Source: PWVB01 sp964530185
Lineage (GTDB): Bacteria; Chloroflexota; Anaerolineae; B4-G1; SLSP01
NCBI GenBank assembly: GCA_964530185.1
Contig: CAZHBB010000093.1
Span: 1-11,349 of the forward strand
Reading direction: 5' to 3'
DNA length: 11,349 bases
In this document: piece by piece, positions 1-5,988 of the stretch
How positions within the stretch are numbered: the stretch's first letter is position 1
Layout: each line of letters starts with the position of its first letter
Translations under genes and position numbers: made by a program
Notes under the pieces: generated by a model
What the model was told of the DNA's origin: nothing
Seen by the model: the letters and a program-made list of their open reading frames with translations, nothing else
The model's database searches: none

Positions 1-1268
1 TGTGGTACACGCCTGGTGTATCCCAGATCTCGACGACCATCCGCGACGACCAGGATGCCTCTTACGAGCTTTCCAACCGGGGTAATCTGGTCGCCATCGT
101 GTCCGACTCCACGCGTGTCCTTGGAGATGGTGACGTGACGCCTCCCGGCGGTCTGGGGGTCATGGAGGGGAAGGCGTTCCTGATGAAGTATCTGGGGGGG
201 GTCGATGCAGTGGCGCTCTGTATCGACAGCCGGGGCGCTGACGGCAGACACGATCCGGATAAGATCATTGACTTCGTGCGGATGGTGCAGCCCAGTTTCG
301 GCGCCGTCAACCTCGAGGATATCTCTCAACCCAACTGTTACAAGGTGCTGGATACGCTGCGAGAGAGCTGCGAGATCCCAGTCTGGCATGATGATGCTCA
401 GGGCACGGCATGTGTCACCCTGGCCGGCCTGCTCAATGCCTTAAAGCTGGTGGACAAGGCGCTCTCGGAGGTGCGGATCGTCTTCCTGGGAGCTGGCGCC
501 TCCAACACCACCATCGCGCGGATTGTGATCCGGGCTGGTGGTGACCCCAGCCGCATGGTAATGTTTGATTCCAAGGGGGCGCTCCATCGCGGTCGGACGG
601 ATATTCAGGCCGATCCGCGCTTCTATCGGAAGTGGGAGCTGTGTGAACAGACCAACCCTGAGGGGATCACCGATTTTGACACGGCGATGACGGGGGCGGA
701 TGTGCTCATCGCGGCCTCCAGGCCGGGCCCGGATGTCATCCCGCCGGCCGCTGTGCGCGTGATGGCTCCCAAAGCCATCGTCTTCGCCTGCGCCAATCCG
801 GTGCCGGAGATCTACCCTCACGTAGCCCATGAGGCCGGCGCCTATATCGTGGCCACCGGCCGGGGGGATTTCCCCAATCAGGTCAACAATTCCCTGGGGT
901 TCCCGGCTATCCTCAAGGGGGCGCTGCTGGTGCGCGCCCGAGGCATCTCGGACGATATGGCCATCGCGGCCGCGCGCTCGCTGGCTGCGTTTGCTGAGCA
1001 TCGTGGCATCACACCAGACAACATCATCCCACGGATGGATGAGCCGGACGTCTTCCCGCGGGAGGCTGCCGACGTCGCCATGCAGGCCATCCGGGAGGGA
1101 TTGGCTCGGGTCACTCTCTCCCATCAGCAGGTCTTTGAACGGGCTGCCGCAGACATCCAGAGGGCCCGTGAGACGATCGATCTGATGGTCAGGGAAGGCC
1201 TGATCCCCACGCCGCCTCAGACGATGCTCCAGGAGGCGCTGGAGTGGGCTATCTCACAGGTTGGCTAG
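1..1268 (+). CDS. NAD(P)-dependent malic enzyme, 5'-truncated by the window edge
   Basis: The protein should oxidatively decarboxylate malate to pyruvate and CO2 in the cytoplasm with NAD or NADP. The reading frame is open from base 3, well before the first possible internal start (GTG at 99), and those upstream codons already carry family sequence beginning W-Y-T-P-G-V, so the true start lies outside the window. Numbering from base 3, visible landmarks are the YTPG motif with the catalytic Tyr (Y2), MEGKA with the catalytic Lys (K57), the metal-binding NLEDI (E105, D106) and WHDDAQGTA (D130, D131), then a Rossmann turn GAGASN (163-168), CANPVPEI and GDFPNQVNN. The glycine-rich turn is slightly unusual: Ser-Asn-Thr follows GAGA where Ala-Gly or Ala-Asn is common. 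There is no C-terminal phosphotransacetylase domain, so it is the short single-function type. It ends with TAG and converges on the - strand cluster. Cofactor preference cannot be told from this. Confidence 0.95.
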   Translation, partial: WYTPGVSQISTTIRDDQDASYELSNRGNLVAIVSDSTRVLGDGDVTPPGGLGVMEGKAFLMKYLGGVDAVALCIDSRGADGRHDPDKIIDFVRMVQPSFGAVNLEDISQPNCYKVLDTLRESCEIPVWHDDAQGTACVTLAGLLNALKLVDKALSEVRIVFLGAGASNTTIARIVIRAGGDPSRMVMFDSKGALHRGRTDIQADPRFYRKWELCEQTNPEGITDFDTAMTGADVLIAASRPGPDVIPPAAVRVMAPKAIVFACANPVPEIYPHVAHEAGAYIVATGRGDFPNQVNNSLGFPAILKGALLVRARGISDDMAIAAARSLAAFAEHRGITPDNIIPRMDEPDVFPREAADVAMQAIREGLARVTLSHQQVFERAAADIQRARETIDLMVREGLIPTPPQTMLQEALEWAISQVG

Positions 1269-1290
1269 GGGCACGCGCGTGGGGTGATGC

Positions 1291-1863
1291 CTAATCCTCC
1301 GTGTCGTCCTGGACAATCCTCAGGATGAGGTCACGGTAATGGGTGTCGCGCCCCTCCAGCTCTGGGGCGATCTGGGCTCCGATCTCCCAGAAGTGACGGC
1401 GTCCTCGCCCCATAGCCCGGCCACGCCGGGTGTGCATGTCCAGGGCGTAGTCGGGGATCTGGGGGCGGCGCCCGTTCTGTTCCACTTCATGGATCACCCA
1501 GTTGACCATCTCATCGCTGCTCCGATCTTTGGCGCAGCCGCACAGATAGCGCACGGCATGCACCGCCAGGAGCAGGTTCTCACCTCCCCGGTGGCCAAAC
1601 GTCTGACTGATGCGGTGGAGCGCCTCGATGAGGATCGGCGCCTGGGGCTCACCGAAGCCGATATCCTCCACTGAGATGACCAGCAAACGGTACCACAGGT
1701 ACTGCTCCAGCTCTGGGCTGGTGGTCGCCATCTCGTAGGCGAGCAACACCGCGTTCTCAGTGTGGCCTCGACGGATCTCCTTCTGCAGCGCAGAGATCAC
1801 CTCATCCGCCGCCAGGTCATGACGTGTTCGGACCTGGGTCCAGGGATCGTGTGCTTGGGTCAT
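1291..1863 (-). CDS. Stand-alone MgsA/RarA C-terminal-domain protein (no ATPase domain)
   Basis: This 190-residue protein resembles the helical C-terminal region of the RarA/MgsA group of AAA+ replication-recombination ATPases: a segment reading ALQKEIRRGH, then AYEMATTSPELEQYLW, RLLVISVEDIGFG and a following helical stretch match the part that follows the ATPase core in those proteins. No Walker A or Walker B motif is present, so it cannot be an ATPase itself. The tail has a basic signature, YALDMHTRRGRAMGRG, followed by an acidic end. The ATG at 1863 is chosen because AGGAGG sits 7 bases upstream; the frame is open further upstream to 1965 but would overlap the preceding gene's end. It is the last gene of the - strand run, 55 bp after the dehydratase-like gene. 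Its role is unknown; binding to DNA or to a replication ATPase is a guess. Small independent proteins of this type exist in several bacterial groups, so the absence of the ATPase part is not by itself a truncation. Confidence 0.8.
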   Translation of the reverse strand: MTQAHDPWTQVRTRHDLAADEVISALQKEIRRGHTENAVLLAYEMATTSPELEQYLWYRLLVISVEDIGFGEPQAPILIEALHRISQTFGHRGGENLLLAVHAVRYLCGCAKDRSSDEMVNWVIHEVEQNGRRPQIPDYALDMHTRRGRAMGRGRRHFWEIGAQIAPELEGRDTHYRDLILRIVQDDTED

Positions 1864-1905
1864 AGGGATTCCTCCTGGTTGTACGTAGGATAGCGTGTTG
1901 AGCGT

Positions 1906-1918
1906 CCCCTGACAGGGG
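1906..1918 (-). other. Short hairpin directly after the dehydratase-like gene
   Basis: Immediately after the TAG of the UxuA-like gene the - strand reads CCCCTGTCAGGGG, a 5-bp stem with a 3-base loop. No run of T follows, so it does not meet the usual form of an intrinsic terminator. It may stabilise the 3' end of upstream message or be incidental. Confidence 0.3.
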
Positions 1919-2881
1919 CTACGGTGTAGCCTCTGCCCGCTCTTTGAGCGCCCGCATGTAGCCAATCGCGTACGCCGTGCCGGCGCCTTTGGCGTAGTCC
2001 CCCACGAACCGGGGTGTGTGGTCCAGGGTGACGGTCCCTCGATATCCCGTCTCGCACAACACCTTCATGACCTGGGCCATGTCCATATAGCCGTTATCGA
2101 GGAAGGTCTCATCGAACACTGGGAGGGGGGCGCTCACGTTGCGGAAGTGTACAATGAGAACTCGGCCGTCGCGCTGGAAGTGCCGCAGTCCTTCCAACAG
2201 GTCCCCGAAGGCATCGCCTCCTTCCAGCCAGCATCCCGTGCAGAATTCCATGCCCAGGTAGGGGCTCCCGGCCAGCGCAAAAGCACGTTCGTAGCTCTGC
2301 CAGTCGCGGATCAGACATGGAATCCCCCCCAGGGCGTCGACGGGTGGGTCGTTGGGATGGAGCGCGAGGCGCACGTCCGCTTCCTCACAGACGGGGATGA
2401 TCCGCTTGATGAAGTACTCGAAGTTGGCCCAGATCTCCTCTTCGCTGTAGATCCGGCCATGGGTAAGGGGCCGTCCCCGCAGCTCGTTCAAGTCCACGTG
2501 GCGCGTCACCGCGCCACCCCGCGTTGTGCTCGGTGCTGAACTCCACACTTTATCCGGCTCCCAGGTGAACGTGGTCACGTGGATGCCGGCGCGACCCAGG
2601 TCGCGGATGAACTGCTGGAACTTGGCGATCGCCTCATCGCGTCCCGGTAGCGCCAGGTGGATCCTGTCACATTTGCCGAGATCGATGTTGCCAACGTTGT
2701 AGAGCGTCAGGCCGGCCGCCTCAACGCGCGTGCGCAGCGCGCGGAGCGAGGCATAGTCGCGCTGACTGGCCGGCACCCAGGTGTAAACACAGGGGACACC
2801 CAGTTGACGGGCAAAGGTGAGTTCGGCGTCGGTGGCCTGGGGTGAGATAGCCACAGAGAATCTCAGGGGACATGCAGCCAT
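1919..2881 (-). CDS. Mannonate dehydratase-like (UxuA family) TIM-barrel protein
   Basis: The 320-residue product resembles the D-mannonate dehydratase family, which removes water from mannonate to give 2-keto-3-deoxygluconate in glucuronate breakdown, in the cytoplasm with a divalent metal. Family marks are in the expected order: LALHPNDPP (H175), the Cys of EFCTGC (C214 or C217), HFRNV (H245), NGYMDM (264-268) and LDHTP (D287, H288). These correspond to the metal and active-site His, Cys and Asp of characterised UxuA enzymes. It is about 70 residues shorter than the E. coli enzyme, mostly in the N-terminal half, which is diverged, so a related sugar acid dehydratase or another xylose-isomerase-like TIM-barrel activity is possible. 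The ATG at 2881 has AGGAGG 6 bases upstream. It lies 66 bp after the propeller gene. Its presence beside the GH9 enzyme and sulfatase is the main hint that a uronic acid is part of the substrate. Confidence 0.8.
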   Translation of the reverse strand: MAACPLRFSVAISPQATDAELTFARQLGVPCVYTWVPASQRDYASLRALRTRVEAAGLTLYNVGNIDLGKCDRIHLALPGRDEAIAKFQQFIRDLGRAGIHVTTFTWEPDKVWSSAPSTTRGGAVTRHVDLNELRGRPLTHGRIYSEEEIWANFEYFIKRIIPVCEEADVRLALHPNDPPVDALGGIPCLIRDWQSYERAFALAGSPYLGMEFCTGCWLEGGDAFGDLLEGLRHFQRDGRVLIVHFRNVSAPLPVFDETFLDNGYMDMAQVMKVLCETGYRGTVTLDHTPRFVGDYAKGAGTAYAIGYMRALKERAEATP

Positions 2882-2947
2882 GGATTTCCTCCTAATTGGA
2901 TCACATACTGGTCAGGTCATGGTGTGGCGAGCCTGTCTTCAGCGGTT

Positions 2948-4429
2948 TCAGGGCGTTTCTCTTTCGCCAGAGGCAGGAGGTTGCCACCAGTCGAAGGCCG
3001 CCGACCAATCCACGTGCCCGTAGAAGCCGAACCAGCTCTCGGCCGGGCCGGGAATCGGCCCCAGCCTGTCCACCACGGGCCAGACGCTCTGGTCTTCCGC
3101 GTTCAGCATCCACAGCGAGGCTGCCCCGTCGGCCTCCATGCGGGCGAAGAGGATGTGACGGCCATCGCGGCTCCAGCGTGGGGCCTCGTCCCGGTACTGC
3201 TCATCGTCGGTGAGTTGTCGGAAAACACCGTCGGCTTCTGTCCACATCCACAGCTTGCGTGCCATCAGGCCCCGTCGTGCAGGATCACCGCCGACCAGAT
3301 CGCCTCTGTCGGGCATGGCGACGTAGAGAAGCGACCGTCCATCGGGCGACCATGCCGGGGACACGGCTGCCAGCGTGTCTGGCGTGAGCGCCTCGCTCAC
3401 AGCCGCTGGCAGGTCCAGGACCTGGATTCGTTTCTGGCTCCATGTGCCTCGGCCCCCACCCGTCACCACGGCCAGCCTGGTGGGTCTCGTCGGGTGAGCG
3501 GCGATGAAGTCTGGGTGTAGGAGGACGGCTTCGGCCAGCGCAATTGGGCTACCCCCCGACGCAGGCAACGCGTACAGCGCTGTGCCGTCTGCATACAGGG
3601 ACATGGATGGCTCCGGGCCCTGCCAGAAGAGCACGTAGGCCCCGTCTGGGGTCCACCCCGTCGGCACCGCCTCGCCGGCCTCGGGAAGCCCGCTGGCATA
3701 GAGCTCGCGGGGCTCACCCCCGGCGCTGGCGATGAGCCACACGCCGTGATCCCTCAACCCATGGCGCCACTCGTAGGCGATGGCGCCGCCATCGGGATGC
3801 CAGACGAACCGTCCAATCATCCCAGGTTCCTCTCTCTCATGGGGGATCAGCAGGGTACGCTGACCTTTCTCGAAGTCGATAAGTGCCAGCCGTAGGACCC
3901 CTGAGCCCATGACAAAGACCAGGCGATCGTCTACGGGTGACCAACTGAAGCTGCTCACGGGGTTCCCCACCGGCCAGTCCTGGCCGCTCTCGGTGTCGAG
4001 AACGCGGAGTTCCAGGTCGCACAGGTAGGCGATGCGGCGTCCCGATGGTGACCAGCGCGGTGACCGTGCTCGTCCCCCGTGAGTTACCTGCTGGGGTGCC
4101 GGGTGATTGGGCGTCACGGTCCAGACGTCGCCTTGCAACACGTACGCCAGCTTACCAAAGTCCGGCCTGAGGGGGGCAGAGGTAAGGGTGGGTGTGGGTT
4201 CGGCGATTTTGGCCACGAGGGTTGCTGGCGCCGCCAGGTGCTCGAACGGAGGAAGGGCGGTTGTGGGCTGGATTCTCTGACACGTGCACAAGATGATCAA
4301 CAGGCACGCAAGGCCCAGCGGCACACACCGCCGACGACGGGCGCCCGTCCCGCGCCGCATCTCAAGAGGGGCCGGCCGACCGCACGCCAGAGGCGAGACC
4401 ATGTCGTTGGAGCGTTTCACAAGGTCCAC
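2948..4429 (-). CDS. WD40-like (PD40/TolB-type) beta-propeller lipoprotein
   Basis: A predicted exported protein of about 493 residues. Near the N terminus an Arg-rich stretch (RRRR) is followed by a hydrophobic segment PLGLACLLIIL and then CTC, a rough lipobox with possible lipidated Cys near residue 50; a Pro/Thr-rich linker follows. The rest is made of repeats of the form (W/R)xP-DG-x-LxY typical of TolB/PD40 propellers: RWSPSGRRIAYL (about residue 125), SWSPVDDRLVFV (163), VWHPDGGAIAYE (208), GWTPDGAYVLFW (257), AWSPDGRSLLYV (358) and RWSRDGRHILFA (418), so six blades are seen. No catalytic domain is attached. The start is uncertain: GTG at 4429 has an AGAGGG 10 bases upstream and follows the sulfatase stop by 14 bp; ATG at 4402 or 4360 are alternatives, and 4360 would give a more usual 27-residue signal. 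The frame stays open to 4618 inside the sulfatase gene but that part is not credible. Possible role: surface binding of glycans or proteins; this is not shown. Confidence 0.8.
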   Translation of the reverse strand: MDLVKRSNDMVSPLACGRPAPLEMRRGTGARRRRCVPLGLACLLIILCTCQRIQPTTALPPFEHLAAPATLVAKIAEPTPTLTSAPLRPDFGKLAYVLQGDVWTVTPNHPAPQQVTHGGRARSPRWSPSGRRIAYLCDLELRVLDTESGQDWPVGNPVSSFSWSPVDDRLVFVMGSGVLRLALIDFEKGQRTLLIPHEREEPGMIGRFVWHPDGGAIAYEWRHGLRDHGVWLIASAGGEPRELYASGLPEAGEAVPTGWTPDGAYVLFWQGPEPSMSLYADGTALYALPASGGSPIALAEAVLLHPDFIAAHPTRPTRLAVVTGGGRGTWSQKRIQVLDLPAAVSEALTPDTLAAVSPAWSPDGRSLLYVAMPDRGDLVGGDPARRGLMARKLWMWTEADGVFRQLTDDEQYRDEAPRWSRDGRHILFARMEADGAASLWMLNAEDQSVWPVVDRLGPIPGPAESWFGFYGHVDWSAAFDWWQPPASGERETP

Positions 4430-4443
4430 GGTGTCTCGTCCCT

Positions 4444-5970
4444 CTAGGTCGCCCTCGAGCGGGTGGCGCGCAGCACGTCCTCGGGTCTTTCGGGGTATCC
4501 CTCTACGCCCCGTGAGCGGTCGAACTGATAGATGCGTACCCTGGGACGCTCTGCGTAGGGGAAGACACGCAGGGCGCCGGCGGCATCCAACGCATCCCGT
4601 GCGCCGGGCACATCGCACGCGCTGGCGGCGATGGTGCGCAGCATCTGGACGACCCCCGGGTGGGTCTGGGCCAGGTTATGCAGCTCCTGGGGATCGTGTT
4701 GCATGTCGAAGAGCTGCTCGAACCCTCCGTTGGCGAGGAAGATATACTTCCATTGTGGATCCCGGACCATGACCTTGAACTGCCTTGTGCCCGGCTCCCC
4801 ATACATGCCTATGAGGAGAGATCGCGGAGGGCTCTCCCCGCTGATCATACCCAGCACATTGACCCCGTCCCGCATTTGGGGCACGCCCGCGGCGCTCGTC
4901 GCGATACCAAAGAGATCGGTGAGGCACACCAACTCCTCACGGCGCACATCGCCCGGCACCCTGGCTGGCCAGCTAAGCAGGAACGGGACATGGCAGGAGG
5001 CCTCGAAGAAGCTCTCCTTTTGCCAGGCATGATGATCCCCCAGATGGTCTCCGTGATCGGAGAAGAAGCAGATGAGGGTGTTGTCCGCGTCTCCCCTGGC
5101 CTCCACCGCATCGAGGATGCGCCCAAGGCAATCGTCGATGTAGCTGATCTCGCCGTAGTAGCGGGCCCGCAGGGCACGGGCCCGGGCGTCGCTGATGTCC
5201 TCGGCCCAGATCGCGTAGTTCATCCAGCGGATCTGTTCATCCATCAGGTCGACCTCGGGGTCCCCGCGGACGGGGTTCGGCATGCGGTCTGGGTCGTACA
5301 TGCGGTTGAACGGCACCGGTGGCGCAAAGGGAGGGTGGGGCCCAATGAAGGAGACGAAGCCGAAGTACGGGCGGGTGTCATCACGCCGGATCTGCTCGAT
5401 CGCCCGATCCGCTGCCCATCGCTCGACGGTCAATTCGGCCGGCAGGGGACTGACCTGGGGCATGTAGTACATGTCGGTCCGCTCTCCCATCAGCGCCTCG
5501 ATGTAGTCGAACTCGGGGTGTTCCTCGGCGATCCACCGCGCGTAGGCATCTCGATGGCGCTGGTCCGGGGTGCCGTAGAGCTCCTCACTATGCAGATGGA
5601 CCTCATAGCCCAGGTCCTCGTCCCAGGGCTGGGTGTGAAACTTGCCGATCCCAAAGGTGCGGTAGCCGGCCTCCCGCAGGGTCCGCGCCAGGTAGGGGCC
5701 ACAGCGCCCCTCCATGGTCGGCGCCTGTCCTGTCACAGGGCGGGAACGTGCATTGGAGAAGACGCGTGTGGTGGGAGGCTCGCAGCCGGTGCGGATCGTG
5801 TAGCGCGCCGGCACGCAGACTGGACAGGTGCTGTAGGCGTGGGTGAACGTGACACCTCGCCTGACCAGGCGATCCAGATTAGGCGTGTAGATGTCGCGGT
5901 TGCCAAGTGCAGCGATGGTGTCGAAGCGTTGCTGATCGGTCATGATGAACAGGATATTGGGTCGAGCCAT
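4444..5970 (-). CDS. Type I (formylglycine-dependent) sulfatase, no signal peptide
   Basis: This 508-residue protein belongs to the alkaline-phosphatase-like sulfatase family (S1), which hydrolyses sulfate esters with a Cys-derived formylglycine and Ca2+. The N terminus reads PNILFIMTDQQ with the metal ligand D12 (Gln at 13 where many members have Asp). The modification motif CVPAR gives C52 as the formylglycine site and R56, followed by TG at 61-62. Further expected residues are K110 and H112 in GKFHTQ, H212 in GPHPPF, D305 and H306 in FFSDHGDH, and K318 in WQKES. Length and order are complete. The protein begins directly with the catalytic fold and has no signal peptide, so it should act in the cytoplasm, unlike most secreted polysaccharide sulfatases. 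ATG at 5970 is preceded by GAGGAGGAG, 18 bp after the GH9 stop. No formylglycine-generating enzyme is encoded nearby, so maturation must depend on a gene elsewhere. A phosphonate or phosphodiester substrate cannot be excluded in this superfamily. Confidence 0.92.
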   Translation of the reverse strand: MARPNILFIMTDQQRFDTIAALGNRDIYTPNLDRLVRRGVTFTHAYSTCPVCVPARYTIRTGCEPPTTRVFSNARSRPVTGQAPTMEGRCGPYLARTLREAGYRTFGIGKFHTQPWDEDLGYEVHLHSEELYGTPDQRHRDAYARWIAEEHPEFDYIEALMGERTDMYYMPQVSPLPAELTVERWAADRAIEQIRRDDTRPYFGFVSFIGPHPPFAPPVPFNRMYDPDRMPNPVRGDPEVDLMDEQIRWMNYAIWAEDISDARARALRARYYGEISYIDDCLGRILDAVEARGDADNTLICFFSDHGDHLGDHHAWQKESFFEASCHVPFLLSWPARVPGDVRREELVCLTDLFGIATSAAGVPQMRDGVNVLGMISGESPPRSLLIGMYGEPGTRQFKVMVRDPQWKYIFLANGGFEQLFDMQHDPQELHNLAQTHPGVVQMLRTIAASACDVPGARDALDAAGALRVFPYAERPRVRIYQFDRSRGVEGYPERPEDVLRATRSRAT

Positions 5971-5988
5971 GGCTCCTCCTCGAGACGT

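Noticed and set aside
441..1124. A 227-codon open frame on the - strand inside the malic enzyme gene
   Set aside because: It is antisense to strongly conserved malic enzyme sequence, has no recognisable motif and is rich in Arg, Gly and His as expected for a shadow frame.
1272..1281. Perfect palindrome CACGCGCGTG between the convergent malic enzyme and MgsA_C genes as a bidirectional terminator
   Set aside because: The stem has no room for a loop and neither strand has a T run next to it; it is probably chance in GC-rich DNA.
1864..1918. Internal promoter before the MgsA_C gene (CTGTCA, 17 bp, TATCCT on the - strand)
   Set aside because: The -35 half matches the consensus poorly and the -10 half is moderate; too weak to list as a promoter.
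1864..1965. Longer start for the MgsA_C-like protein at 1965
   Set aside because: It would overlap the preceding gene and has no ribosome site, while ATG at 1863 has AGGAGG at ideal distance.
4430..4618. N-terminal extension of the propeller protein into the sulfatase gene
   Set aside because: The extra residues are Arg-rich with no family likeness and overlap the sulfatase C terminus by about 170 bases; the signal-like segment begins only after 4360.
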